From: Plenodomus lindquistii
Lineage: Eukaryota; Ascomycota; Dothideomycetes; Pleosporales; Leptosphaeriaceae
Direction of reading: 5' to 3'
Assembly: GCA_025504975.1 (NCBI GenBank)
Contig: JANUWI010000001.1
Span: forward strand, 4,836,001 to 4,900,000
DNA length: 64,000 nucleotides
In this document: piece after piece, positions 9,121-21,607 of the stretch
Numbering within the stretch: position 1 is the first letter of the stretch
Layout of the letters: each line of letters begins with the position of its first letter
Position numbers and translations under genes: made by a program
Notes under the pieces: generated by a model
Seen by the model: only the letters and a program-made list of their open reading frames with translations
Told to the model about the DNA's origin: nothing
Database searches by the model: none

Positions 9121-11127
9121 GGCGTGATTGCTTCGTAGGGTCGTACAGAGGTTGAGACTTGTAGGCGAACTGTTGGTGCGGCGCAAGAGTATGATCGCGA
9201 ATCAGAGGACGTATACAGAGTCGGTGGGTGTGTTGTTTGTGTCAATGAAGAGTAGAAAAAGTAGTTAGCCGCTGGTCAACAGGATGGATTTATAATCGCA
9301 AGTGAAGCGAGGAAGGAACAGACGAGGAGTGTAGTCTTCGAAGAAGTCAAGTGCAGTTGCGACTGCACTCAAATAAGGCAACAATGGGGTGAATTTCGAA
9401 ACATTGTACCAACCCAGACAAGATCCAGGGTCTTTATATAATCTCCCTCACCTGGACCCCACGTAAAGCCGTGCCCTAGTCTGCCTCTGTCGAATCTTCT
9501 ACTGCAGACCGCAATGTTACACTCGGTATAATCTTGGGGATAGCCGCGCAAAGTGAGGCACGCACAGCCACGCCAGGCAAACATAGCATTGCTCGCTCGA
9601 GCATTAGACGTACACAACTTTGCTCTCCAAGGGTCTATGCAGCAAGATCAACACGAGAAAACGCTGTAGTCGGCCCAGCGAAGTCTTTAACAGCGAAAAG
9701 TCTCCGAGTACAGCTATAGTAGCATCTCTCCTCGTAGATTACAACGCCAACCTGCGTCGGATGGCTACCGGCAACTGCAAGCAATTTCTCAAGTATCTCG
9801 TGTTGCGCCTTCCTTTTCTGGGGCATTCGCGGTACTTGATAGCCTTGGCCATGGCTATGAACAACGAGACGATGACGAACCTTACCTCCGGATCGCGCAA
9901 CGTACATTGGTGTCATGACGAGCAAAAGAATGCCGCCACACCCGAGAGCATAACCCGCTCGAGCGTGCGGGCTCTGAGTGGTGCCGCGACCGAGCAGCTC
10001 TGAGGGACCAAGGGAAAAGGTGTCGTGATTGGGGAAGCGTGTAAGAAAGGACGTCAGACGTGCATGGCAGCATCCTGGAAGCAATCACAAAGATGGCCAA
10101 TCTTCTAGCGTGTTTCCGACCAAGAATCATTCAAGAGACAGGCGGCAGTTTGCGCTGCGTCACTCTGCGCCCGAGCACTTCCTTGAGCCGTGACATGGCG
10201 CAGCACAGGTGTTATCTTGGGCACGGTGCATATACGCTCACGAGAGTACTTTGCTTTACCGGCACGTTTGTAGAGGATGGCTGGTATATGGCCTGATTGT
10301 TCGACCGTGAAGTGTGTCTGCCTGATGAAGTCGATACACACGTGGCATGCTGCAGGTGTGTTTGAAATGATACCAACGAGGTGGGTAGCGCTGAGCTGCC
10401 ATTGGTCAGTCTATCGCGGTGGCGCAGTCCGGTTGGTAATTTCCTGGGAGGACGATGTTCGTTCGGGTCTTTATCAGATGATGTCGTTTCAAGTGATGGG
10501 TTTGTCAGGAGGAGCGAATGGTGACATGCTCATTGCCGTCTGCGTCTGGACAAGGTCTCGTCATGCAGGCAAGCTGTACGTCGATACCTTGGAGCGATCG
10601 ACACCGCTGTCACCGAAGGCGTGAGACCGGACAATATATAAGCTCGACAGATCCATAGTCTCGAAACCTCGACGAAGGAGACTTTCAGATTAGGAGAGGT
10701 CTGGATTCACAATTCTGCTTAGTTGCGTCTAAGATGCCATCTGGAGCAACTGATAAAGTTCAAGCACATGCACCGCGGAACACCCTTGGCCCATAAATCC
10801 TCACAAATCTCGAAATGTCAGTCGCATCTAGAACATTTAGACTAACGCTGTTTCATTGACCCCATTCGCAATATAACGCCGCATGAGATAGGTCAAACAT
10901 GTTTCGTGAAAGTACCAGGGAAATTGGCCCTGCATATAGGAATGCTCTTCAAGATGCCATGGACTGCTCGTACTCTGTATAGCTGCTAACAAAATCAGGC
11001 GACCTCAAGGTTACGTGGCCTGAGGCGCGCGTTCTTGGCCTTAGGCGACCTCTTTCTTCCTTCGCGATCTGGAAAAAGACACATACGTATACATTCGCGT
11101 CACTTGGCGCGATTACCAACACTGACA
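9121..11127. other. Gene-poor stretch, 2.0 kb
   Basis: Several unrelated short open frames occur on both strands, none with a recognisable motif or splice pattern. The left end holds the upstream region of the small zinc-finger gene, with an ATTATAAATCC box on the minus strand near 9285. Nothing else is supported. Confidence 0.45.
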
Positions 11128-12755
11128 TTACAACTTCGCCTTCAAGCTGACCCGCTCAAGCGCTGGACCATCCCAGATGTCTCTTTCCACCGCTCTCGTG
11201 TTGATGTGCTGCATACCTAACTGCTCGACCTTCTCAACGCCGAGGAGGCGCATGCAAGTCTCCGTCTCTGCTTTGAGGACTGCCTGATGTTAGCAACAAC
11301 TCATCTTTCCCTATTCGAGACAATGCAACTTACTTTCGAGGACCCTCGCAACACCTTCTTTGCCGCCCGCACCCAGACCAAATAGCGCCGCTCTTCCTAC
11401 ACCAACGCCACGTGCGCCCAGACATAACGCCTTGACTACATCTGTGCCACGCTTGATGCCACCGTCTACCCAGACTTCGATGCGATCAAAGACTTCAGGA
11501 CAGTACTTCCTGATCTCAAGTAGAGTGTGAACGGCAGGTGGTGCCGTGTCCAAGGCTCTGCCTCCATGATTCGATAGGATGATTGCCTTGACATGTGGCG
11601 CATGCAATGATGCCAGGTAAGCATCTTCATGTGTCTGAATACCCTTCAATACAATGGGCTTGTCTGTGTGCTTTGCGAGCCATGGAAGCGTGGTGCGCCA
11701 TGTGAGATCCGCAGCAGTACCCCAGAAGAGCGACTGGCCCATCCCCATACTCTTTGGCTTCTCCTTCTCTTGACTCGGTGTCTTTGCATCAGTGCTCGTC
11801 TGGCTGACGCTCTGGTTTTCTTGGACAGCAGCGCGGACAGGGAGATTTGATCCAACATTCTTACTCCGCTCATCGTGCTCGCGCTTTCCAGGTACAGGCG
11901 CGTCCAGCGTCAAGCAGATGAACTTCACGCAGTCAAGCTTGTTCATGCGATCAAGCATGGCTTCACTCTTTGCGCGTTCATTTTGAACGTATAGTTGCCA
12001 ACCGAATACTTGGCCTGGCGCCGCATCTTTGACAATTTGCTCGGGTGTCATGCTGGCATTTTGTGAGATGATCTGCATAGCCCCAAACTTCTCGCATGCA
12101 TGCGCAATGCCCCATTCGCCATCTGGGTTTGCTAGTCGCGCCATCGCTGCAGGCGAGACGTATATTGGGAGTTTGACATTGTGGCCGAGGAAGGACGTGG
12201 ACGTGTCGCATCGTACGCAATCGACGAATACGCGTGGTCGGAGGAGTATGCTCCGGTATACGCTGCCATTGAAGGCTTTGCTCTGCAAGTCATCACTTGC
12301 TGAGAAGTAGTATGCCCATGCCTTGTATGGTATTTGTTTCGTGGCCACCTCTTCAATTTCATCAATGTTCAGTATGCTCTCCAGATCAACAGGACCTTCA
12401 TCTTTGACCTCTCCTAGCTCCACAGGGCTCTTTTCCTCCTTGGGCAGGCTGTCGACGTTGATTGTGCCCAGTTTATCGGACGCCTCCAGATTTTCTTCGA
12501 GGATGCCTGGAGGGTGGATGGGGTCGTATTCTTCGGTCGCGTCGGTGCCAGCGAGCTGGAGTATGACCTTCGAGCCACCAGGGTGTTCGGGGATGAAGCG
12601 TGTCACGTCATAGACGTTGCCGTAGAGGATGACCCAGCAGCTTTCTGCAGTGTTGTGCTGCGCAACTACATTTCTAGTCAGCAATTGCTTCCTATAGCAA
12701 GTCATGTGCCAAGTAGCTGCAACTTACCTTCGGCGTAATCAAACACCTTCGCCAT
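11128..12755 (-). CDS. Flavocytochrome b2-type L-lactate (2-hydroxyacid) dehydrogenase
   Basis: Three exons: 12728-12755, 11334-12665 and 11128-11279, with introns of 62 and 54 nt, giving 503 residues. The first intron hides the real start: MAKVFDYAE joins to VAQHNTAESCW through acceptor TGTAG. An N-terminal cytochrome b5 domain has heme ligands His37 (EHPGG) and His60 (DPIHPPG). An FMN-dependent alpha-hydroxyacid dehydrogenase barrel follows, with PIYVSPAAMARL, LTLDAPVPGKR, SNHGGRALD (catalytic His376, substrate Arg379) and the phosphate site VDGGIKRGTDV. The C-terminal exon (ILKAETETCMRLLGV) restores the usual end. Known members oxidise L-lactate to pyruvate and pass electrons to cytochrome c (EC 1.1.2.3). 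No N-terminal presequence precedes the b5 domain, so mitochondrial import is not obvious and another 2-hydroxyacid substrate is possible. Confidence 0.9.
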
Positions 12756-15700
12756 TGCGACTGTAGCTGTCGCAGATAAGAGGATCGGACGGGATGAGGT
12801 ACGAAAAAGAACAGGAATCGCTTCAAAAGTTCGTCAATGATGTACAAGGTATGACAACAGAAAAGGCAGAAAACAGCGCAACAATGAACGCGACAGAAGT
12901 GCAGACGCCGACATCTTGTATGCAGCCACAGGTTTTTGCGGGGAGGGTTCGGGGTAGCAAGGTCCCGAGTAAGGCAAGACGGGCCGCACTACCTCTTTGG
13001 CAATCCTCCTCCGTAGTCAGCGACTCATTCGTCGTGATGATTGGTGGATTTGCGAACAACGTCCTTTGCGGAATCTTATCAAGAGCATGCTACCGGAAGT
13101 AGTGGCTTTTTCATGTCTTATTCTATGAAGGGACTTTTTATGTCTGGAACCTAAAGCATACGAGTTCTTTCGTGAGTAGCGCCGCAGTGACACTAACGGA
13201 GCTGATGTTAAAGATCGTGAGAATAGCTAGTCATGGTGGACTTAATGCAGACAGCCTCGACGTCAGAGGCCGCGGTGTTTGAACGTGGTGGCTCGTGCGT
13301 TCGGCTTCACTGAGCAGGTCGACGAAGCTCGTTTCTTTTGACGCACTCAGTGTGCATACCATCGGTCCTAACAGCGTGATATTACAGCAGAGAGCTTACA
13401 ACAGTAAAATCTGCATTAAATGCATGCTTTGAGCACACTGTGGAGTATACAGGTATATTGAAGTGCGGGTCTGTGTATGCGTTAAGGCACCAAGGAGACT
13501 ACAGCGACTCGCCTCACAGCAGTAGAAAGAGACGGGCTTCCTCGCATACTCACATTAGAGACCGGGCAAGGCATTTCTCGATGTCTATGAAGTCGCATCG
13601 ATATTCTCAAAAGGCATCGATAAGCTACGCAAAAAGTTCCTTGGATGTTTGGCCAGTATGTTGCAGAGGGTCTATGCAGACACAAGACGTGTGCTGAAAT
13701 GCAGAGTCCAAACCCGTCGTATGTAGTTAAGTCATGGAAGTTGTCAACGGCCTTGCAGTTGCAGCCCCATGAGTGAGATCTACAACGTCGTCTTACTACT
13801 ATGCTTCGTACCAAACGAATTTGGTACTTGTGCACAGATAGCGAACTGTTACCACACCGACGGCATCGACTCGGAAACCTTTCTTCACTCGCAGGCTAGA
13901 GTGCATATGAAGAGCAGCTGGAACGGATCATCTGCCGTGCTCTGATAGAGGAACCTTGGGTAGTCTTCTTTGAACCATGAAGTGCTGGAACATTCAATGC
14001 CGATGTGGATACTGTCTCAGTCGGTATTATCTATGAGGCGGATAAGTCTAAGCATTAGCCCCTTGTCTGCGTAAGTCCCAGTGGCAAGACTACGCGTAGG
14101 GCTTTGACAAATCAGTCGACGAAGGAACTCCGATCTGTTAGCTCCCCAAAGACCTAGGTTCACCGTAGTTAACACAGGACACCAAAGAGTCTATAATATG
14201 TGTTCAAGTAGTAGTGTATTATCACTGTGTGCTTTTGTTGTCCCCTCGCTGATATACAGGCTCAAGCCTCACGCTCTCAAGGTAGGATAGCGACTCGATA
14301 GATACGAGCTCCTTCGCATGGTGTTCGAGACAATGATTGATGTCGTAGAGAGTGGTTACACAGGGCTCCCCGATTGAGGGGCATGTGGCATGATATCGTC
14401 TACCATTGTCCACATGATCTCTCTGTCTACCGTAGCTCGTACGGATTGTTTCCAATCGACGATCTTCTGGTTCAACAAGGCCTGGAGATTGTGGCAAAGT
14501 GAGAACCGGGCCATTATTGAACTCGGCCGCGGCATGTACTGTAACGAAGTCCATGAACATACACTGCAGCAACAACGAAAACATGTACTTGCTTGACGGG
14601 GAACTAGGCACTCAGACCAACCAATGTGACCTACCTCATTGGGGTGAGGGGTGAACTGATCCGTTGCATTGGGAGCATGATTATGACTGATGTAGATCCA
14701 CTGTAGGGCAAAGAGATAGGCTAGTCCTCAACCTAAGCAGCCACACAATGTGGGCCGACACAAGATCTGCCTGGCCATGGTCTGTGTAGCTGAGGCCGCA
14801 TTGACAACTTCTACAAGTGCCGTATAGAGGCCAGAGTAGGCTGAGGTCTGCGAGGCACTCCTTGGCTAATGGTGCATGATCGGACCGATCGCTAAACAGG
14901 CAAGGCGAGGTGGTGTGTAGCATGTGACATCAATGAATGCCACCCCCACCATCTTTGGGACCGGCATCTGGTCTCATACTGCAGTCATGTGAACGCGTGT
15001 AAGGATGACCGCCTGAGACGACAGTAGGCCGCGATTCCATTGTATTCGAAGATTATGGCGCGGGTAGAGCGCGTTTGGAGTGAAGAAATGACCGTATAGA
15101 GACAATTTGCATGGAACACAGTCGCGAAGGTACGATAGATGGTCCATGTCCAAGGGTCTGTCTCACTTTTGTGTGCTTTAGAGTATCCCCAAGAGGTGGT
15201 GCGGAGGTTTGGTGTGACGGTGCGTGGAAGGATGCTGGGGAGGCGCAGGAGACGCTGGTTGGCCAGTCAGCTTCCGAGCCGCTTCCAAGTGCATTCAACT
15301 ACATATCACGCGGCCTGCCCAGGAACACCTGACCTGCCTTCCATCACTGACCTATCTAGTATCAGCCCAGCAGTTGTTGCAATTCGCGAGTTTTGCAGTA
15401 AAAAGTTCGAGCACGATCACCGATACTCTTGCACAGATCACCATTCTCGATATCGCTTTCTGCCGCCCGGATTTGTTCAACGCGTTCCTTCCGCCTTGCG
15501 ACTCCAGATACCGCCCGCCTGTAACGAACGATCACAGCGGTCCCGTGACGACGACCAAGCTCGAGCGCAACCCAGCTAATCAAGAGGTAAGCAACACGTC
15601 CGGTTCCCTTCACGTTCACTCCTGCGCGTCTTTGCCTTGCAGCGCGCAGCATGTCTCCAGCTGCGAAGGCGTCGCCAGCCTGCGATGATGCGCCCGCGAG

Positions 15701-16365
15701 GGTCGCGCCTGCCGCCCCGCTGCCGTCGTGGTTGCCTCGAGTGTTCGCTGGCTGCTCTGTTGCGCCGCGTCCCGCACTTGATAAAGACGCGCATCCACGA
15801 CGAAACGGCGCACGGCGGCATTGTGCGCAGCCTACGACCCCACGGTCTATGCGATACGATGGCGCTCCTTTGAGCAGTGACAGTTCGGTGCCACAGCCAG
15901 AGGCAATCGATGCGCTTGTTCCATCGGCTGCTGGACCGCTGTCGCACGGCCTCCACGTACTCACCTGCCCGCGCCCGTGCTAACGTTTGTCACTCCCAGG
16001 CTCTCTGTATGCGCATCCCAGGCGCATGATTGCTGGACCACGACTGCTTCTGGTTTGCGCGTGAACTGGTGGGCAAAGCGCCGTGACTTCCCCGCCTCTG
16101 TGGATTGCGCCTTCGACTTCGACTCAGCCTTCGAGCGCGTTTGGCACTTGACCCAGCACAAGCTTGCCCTCTGTGCCCGGCCTGCGCATTCATCCACGGC
16201 TACGCCCCCGGCAATCTACGACTCCCGCCTGTCACTGGGCGCTGTGCACCTCGGCATCCATCACTTGAGTGACTGTCTCCGACCCGTACTCTGCCCACTC
16301 CATAGTCTACCACTGATTCAACAGCCCCTACCTACCAACCTACGGCACACATCACCACAACGGCA
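12756..16365. other. Gene-poor stretch, 3.6 kb, with a MITE-like copy and the cbf1 leader
   Basis: No protein gene is supported between the dehydrogenase and cbf1. A decayed inverted-repeat element lies at 14117-14318. From about 15,350 the sequence becomes GC-rich with many short open frames on both strands, consistent with a long 5' leader and promoter of cbf1. Possible leader introns are 15587-15642 (GTAAGC...TTGCAG) and one ending in CTCCCAG near 16,000 after a GTGCTAACG branch-like site. These are weak without transcripts. Confidence 0.4.
14117..14318. mobile_element. Decayed MITE-like element, copy 1
   Basis: The left end (GACGAAGGAACTCCGATC) and right end (ATACGAGCTCCTTCGCATG) are inverted matches to each other and to the ends of the copy at 36666-36913. 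Internally it shares AAGTAGTAG and the GGCTCAAGC...AAGGTAGGA block with the copy near 17.8 kb, in the orientation opposite to the 36.7 kb copy. It has no coding capacity. Confidence 0.55.
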
Positions 16366-17289
16366 ATGGCCGACACTGCTGGTTATCCGACCGACGCCAA
16401 GTTGGACTCTCACAACGTTCACAACAACAACAAGCGGAAGCGTGATACACGCGATCAGGGCCTCAGTCGACCTGCTCCACACAACGGACTCGACGACCAG
16501 ACCGCCGCTTCTTTCCTCGCCGCACACAACGCTGCTGACGACGATATGCAACAACAATTTGACGTACATCAGAACGGCGGTACAAACACTGCGAGTGTAG
16601 GAGACACCGCTGCCGCTGCACTTGCCTACCACCAGATGACTGTCCCGCAACCCACTGAATTACAATTCCAGACGCAAGGTAGCGGAGACGGGTCTTTCGG
16701 CTTGGGGGACCACCATCAACAGCAGACTGTGGATTTCAGTCTGGAGGCCCTGAAAGCTGCTACACAGACAGGTCGCCCAGGCCAACCGTCTGCGAGCGAC
16801 TCGCCGCCACAAAATTCCTCCCACAAGCCTCCTGTGGGCTCAGAGGAATGGCACAAGGTTCGCAGGGACAATCACAAAGAAGGTAGATACCCTGACTCCA
16901 GGACACACATAATGACGTTGGCTGACACAGGACTAGTGGAACGACGCCGTCGCGAAACCATCAACGAAGGCATAAACGAACTGGCCAAGATTGTGCCCGG
17001 ATGTGAGAAGAACAAAGGGTCCATTCTGCAACGGGCGGTCCAGTTCATTACGCAGCTCAAGGAGAACGAGCAACAAAACATCGAGAAGTGGACACTCGAA
17101 AAACTGCTTACGGAGCAAGCCATCACCGAGCTCAGTACCAGCTGCGACAAGTTCAAGGCGGAATGTCAGAGAGCATGGGACGAGTGCCAAATTTATAAAC
17201 GCGCATGCGAAAACAACGGCATCCTGCCGGACGAAATCAAAGAGCGCCAAGAAAACGGCGAACAGACCGGTCAAGGCCAGCTCTCATAG
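16366..17289 (+). CDS. cbf1: CBF1-type bHLH transcription factor
   Basis: Two exons, 16366-16882 and 16937-17289, give 289 residues. The 54-nt intron (GTAGAT...GCTGAC...ACTAG) has no in-frame stop, so an unspliced reading is also open. Splicing is required because it restores NHKE-VERRRRETINEG, the class B basic region with His170, Glu174 and Arg178 that reads CACGTG. The helix-loop-helix follows (INELAKIVPGCEKNKGSILQ, RAVQFITQLKENEQQ), then a leucine-containing coiled coil to the end. The N-terminal half is Gln/Asn/Thr-rich and low complexity. Yeast Cbf1 acts at methionine-biosynthesis promoters and at centromere element I; in filamentous fungi the homologue is a sulphur and chromatin regulator by inference. 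The start context GCAATGG is good. Confidence 0.9.
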   Translation: MADTAGYPTDAKLDSHNVHNNNKRKRDTRDQGLSRPAPHNGLDDQTAASFLAAHNAADDDMQQQFDVHQNGGTNTASVGDTAAAALAYHQMTVPQPTELQFQTQGSGDGSFGLGDHHQQQTVDFSLEALKAATQTGRPGQPSASDSPPQNSSHKPPVGSEEWHKVRRDNHKEGRYPDSRTHIMTLADTGLVERRRRETINEGINELAKIVPGCEKNKGSILQRAVQFITQLKENEQQNIEKWTLEKLLTEQAITELSTSCDKFKAECQRAWDECQIYKRACENNGILPDEIKERQENGEQTGQGQLS

Positions 17290-18399
17290 ACGGTTCACAA
17301 CTACCATCCCTCTTCTTTACTGGCCAATTTTTTGGGTATATTTGCGGAAATCCTGTCGTCTATACACAGTGAACATGTATCATGTTTTTCGTCTTTTCTT
17401 AGTCTTCGGTCATTCCAGCGCAACGGACCTGCATCTCTCTTTAGCACCGAACTTCTGATGGAGGCTGGTCAAATTCAAACCGGCGTTCAATGGAGATATG
17501 GTTTCTTCGGCTCCTATGGACATTGTTCGTTGATTTCGCACGCAGAGCCAGACATGGCCTCATTACTTTTGTGGTAGATAGCACTCCTTTAGTTAGAGAT
17601 GAAGGGGACTCTTTCAAAAACGAACGATACTCTTGTGCACCTGCTATTTAGAAGGGCCTTGTTTCCATGGCTGTTGTTGTGCGCTGTGGCCAACACACCA
17701 CATTAAAAAATCTATCAAAAGTGATGAGATTATACGTGTAATCTCTATGAGTAGTTAAAGTGATACCATGTTAAACGCTAGTGCCTCTGTTATCTCCCCG
17801 CTACTGTGTAGGCTCAAGCGTTATACTGCCAAGGTAGGAGGGGGACACAATAAAGACCTGTGAAATCCAAAGGCAAGATCATCATTATGTTCGAGGCCAA
17901 CAGTGGTGGGGCAAGGCTTCGGTAGATCATCAGCGCGTACCGAGTGACCGAGCTTCATGTACCGATTTCTCAGGGTCCTCGAATTTCCTGATGGTAGAGT
18001 GCATGGTAGATGCGACAGTTATAGAAACATCGAGGACCAGCCGTTGGATATAGAGTTGTACATAGTTGGATATTGCCAACGATAATACACCCAAACTTAC
18101 GTTGACGATCCTCCTGCTGTCAAACTGTTTATGTGACCAAGCCCGCCACTGGTGGCATTGCTTGCGCTTGATCAACAGTCGCGCTACGCAGCTGTATCGC
18201 ACCTGCACGCCCAACCCAGCTCCCCTTCTCCCATCGCCCACGTCCACGATAAGCACATTTCCAGACCTTGCCATGCTACACGTCGCATCTTGTTCTGCTG
18301 TCATGATTCGCACGTAATACGGTCCCAGATGCGGCGGTTGGGCAAGACAACCCCCGCCAGCGCAACACCCAAAAATCCACCCTTACGATTACCACCAAC
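17290..18399. other. Intergenic, 1.1 kb
   Basis: This holds the cbf1 3' flank, a decayed MITE-like copy (about 17675-17861) and the promoter of the STRIPAK gene. No gene is seen. Confidence 0.5.
17675..17861. mobile_element. Decayed MITE-like element, copy 2
   Basis: It contains ATTATACGTGTAATCTC, then CTACTGTGTAGGCTCAAGC and GGGGGACACAATAAAGAC. These correspond in order to the reverse complement of the 36.7 kb copy (TATTACGTGTATTCTC, CTACTGTATAGGCTCAC, AGGGGACACAATAAAAAC). The terminal inverted repeats are no longer clear, so the limits are approximate. Confidence 0.5.
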
Positions 18400-21300
18400 A
18401 TGGAAGATCACAACATGGGCGACGAGCCGCTTGTCGCGCCTGTGATTGACGGCGCAGAGCTCATTGGCAATTCCAGTGCCGATTTCCCGGTCATCGAAGC
18501 CGAGCCCGAAGAGGAGCTCAATCTGCCCCTCGATACTGCTGAGCAGCAGCGATTGATGCTGAACCAGACCGACGGCCGCCCACCGAACGGCCCTCCTCTC
18601 ACACTGCCAGCGCGACCTGGCTTACAACGTGGCAACTCCGTGCCCACGCCTGCACCCCAACACCTTCCTCCGCCCGCACCACCTGCGCCCCCGCCAGACA
18701 CCCCGCCCAACGATTCGCTGTCGCTTGCACAGCTCCAAAACCTCGTCAGAGGCGGTCAGCTCAAGGTCGAGCCCACGCCGTATGCCTTCACGTATGACGA
18801 CGCATCGTCCTTCGAAGAAGAGCTGGAAGAATGGTTCTCGTACGCCGTAGAAGAGCAGGCCATGCTGCTGAAGACACATGCCTCATTCGCCATGGAGTGG
18901 AGCTGTTTCCATGGGCTCAACGACGCGCAGAATAACGTGGAAGGTTTGGACTGGGAAGCAGCGACCGACGCCCAGCATGCCGACTTCCTACAACGCCTGC
19001 TGGAGGGCTGCACACAGACGGACCCTGTGGCACGGCTGAGGATGCTAGAGGCCCTGGTCTATGTGCTCCTTGGGTGCTGGCACGAGACTGCAGGACTAGC
19101 CATACCAACTGAAAACAACGAAGGGACGTCTGAGTCTCAACGCAGCACAGCCAATGCGCGCAACACAACCTATCAGCAGGCTGGCCGACAAGCTTTGCTC
19201 ATAAAGCGCAATGTACGCCTGCTGGCTGCGAACAACGGGATTCCGATAGTTGTCGACTTGGTTCGTTCCGCACTTCTGAGAGCGTGCGGTGTTGTTGTGC
19301 CTGATACTGCACGGGACACCAAAGAGGCTGAACGGCGTGAGATATGGTGTGCCACGACTGCTGTCTACGTCATCCTAGAAGTTGCTCGAAGTGAGGAAAG
19401 AATAGAAGGCGATCTCACGCTTCGAACAGCTATACTAGCCTTGGAGAAGCCAGGTCTTCTCATGTTCTTCGTAGACCTTATCGCCAAGCTCAGATGGGAT
19501 GAGTCAATCAACCTCCCGTTAACCAAAGTTACCCTACTTCTGTGGAAGACGATGCTGGTTACTTTCGGGGGTCTTGCTGAAGTTGGGAAAGCAAAGGACT
19601 TTGTGAAGGATGATAGTCTTGAAACCGCAGATGACAAGGGTCAGCCGCTCATCACTGCCTCACCGTTAGACTACCACCTTTTCAGACAAGAGATCAGTTC
19701 GAAATATCCAGCATACAATCCTCCACCCCCGCTATTTCCTCTCGAACCCGAGAACAACTCGATTTTGCCACCCCTGAAGAACCACCCGAACAAGGTCGCT
19801 GGTAATCACGTCTTCGGGTCTGGCTTGGGAGACACGAACGGCAACAGTACATCTATTCTACACCAGCCTGTTCATATCGCAACCCCAGCACCCTCACCTC
19901 CGCCCTCACCTGCAGGTCCGGGCGGCAAAGGCGGCAAGAAGCAGAACTATCAGACAAACCAGATGTTCCCCTTTCTGTATCCCCCACTTGACGAATCGAG
20001 CAACAAACTAGGTGGCAAAGGCTCGACAGATTTGCAAGATCTTCTTGTAGGCCGCAAATGGGAAGGTGCAGACATCCCAGCATCAATCCTTGAAGCAGCA
20101 GAGTTGTTCGCCAAGCGAATGAAGGCCACACGGGCAATGAAGCAGTTATGGGAAGAGCGAGTTGCGTTCATGAAGTATGAAAGAGGCTGGACAGGGCCTG
20201 ATGACCTTCCAGGCATCGAGCATCTATCTCTTGAGCCCGATCAGCCTGAAGCTCGACAGCCGCTGTATCCACCTGGAAGTGTCGAGGAGAGAATGGCCTT
20301 GGTAGAGGCGTTCTACCGCGACTCCCTCCATAATCTGCAGTCTTTGGTCATCGTCTTGATTAAGGCGATCCTTGCTCATGTTACTGCACTCGTCACACAG
20401 TCCAGCAGTACCAATGGCCTGCAAAGTGGCTTTCAGTTTCAAGAGAACCAGAATGGCTCGGCGACCAGGCCTGACATGAACGGCATGAACAGCCACAGCA
20501 CCACAGTGGCGACCAACGAGGAATTAGATACCATGCGGACCCAAGAGGTTTTGGACAAAGCAGTCACTGGTACCCTCATCTTAATACTGAAGTGGTTCAA
20601 GGTCTCTCGTAAGTGTTACGTCTTATCCAGTGGGCTTGACATGCTGACCAGTTTGCAGACATCTTGAAGTTCGAGTACATTACGCAGCTACTTGTTGATT
20701 CAAGCTATGTGCCCCTGATACTCAAGCTGCTGCAATTGCAGGAAATCGAACGTCTGGTGAATTTCAAGAGCGAACAGGAAGAACTGAAGTATGTATCTGA
20801 ACCGGGACTGTGACGGCGAATGCTGACCCTAAAAGTTTCTTCAATTACTGCAAAGCTCATTCAAGAAACGCGCCGGTGGACGAAGATGTCGCAAACAAAG
20901 CAGACGGGCAGCAAAACGGCGACTCTGAAGAAGAAGATGCGGCTCCACCACCAATACGCCTTTCACGACTGGACTCTAATGACTCTGGGGTCGAGTCTTC
21001 ACTGCCTGCACCCCCTCTGCAGCCGCCAGAGGTGGATGAGCTGGGCTTTCCCACGAATGAGCTGCCAAAGGAGCCAATCACGAATTTCTCCTGGCGCGCA
21101 TTCTTCACTTCCATCAACTATCTGCGCATCATGCAAAAGATTTGCAAGAACAAAGCTCATCGCAACCTAATGTTGGTGTCGTACAAATCTTCGCAGTTCC
21201 TCCGCAAGAGCCTGAAAGTGCCTCAGCCCGAGCTCCGTCTCTACACACTCAAGCTTTTCAAAAACCAGGTTCCCTACTGCGGCCGGAAGTGGCGATCGTC

Positions 21301-21607
21301 GAACATGCGTGTCATCACAGCAGTCTATCTACACTGCAGACCAGAGCTTAGAGACGACTGGCTGGCAGGAAGTGACGTCGACGCAGAGGTTGATGAAAGC
21401 GTACCCCTTGAACAGGCATTGCGGTCCCTCACCCACTGGCACAACCTGAAGCGATACCCGGAAAGCCTCGGCGCTAAACCGGGCATCCTCGAGGAAGAGC
21501 AAGACTTCTTCCGAAACGAACTGGAGAAGATGGACTGGGGCGAGGAGCCCGCCACAGATGGTGATATGGAGCATGGGTGGCAGGATCTTCAGGTTGAGGG
21601 TTGGTGA
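18400..21607 (+). CDS. Far11/STRIP subunit of STRIPAK (HAM-2/PRO22 type)
   Basis: Three exons, 18400-20608, 20659-20788 and 20836-21607, with introns of 50 and 47 nt, give 1036 residues. The joins produce WFKVSHILKFEY and EELNFFNYCKAHSR, both continuous in frame. After a Pro-rich leader the N1221 domain begins near residue 125 (PYAFTYDDASSFEEELEEW) and runs through YPAYNPPPPLFPLEP. A Pro/Gly-rich linker near residue 510 leads to the C-terminal DUF3402-like helical part. Family members (yeast Far11, Neurospora HAM-2, Sordaria PRO22, animal STRIP1) are core scaffolds of the striatin-interacting phosphatase-kinase complex, needed for hyphal fusion and fruiting. The protein is likely at the nuclear envelope/ER; no membrane span is certain. 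Length suits the family. Confidence 0.9.

Noticed and set aside
9121..11127. Possible decayed transposon
   Set aside because: No transposase, reverse transcriptase, LTR or terminal repeat could be recognised.
15362..15964. 200-codon minus-strand frame in the GC-rich leader
   Set aside because: High GC opens several frames at once on both strands here; no domain is recognisable.
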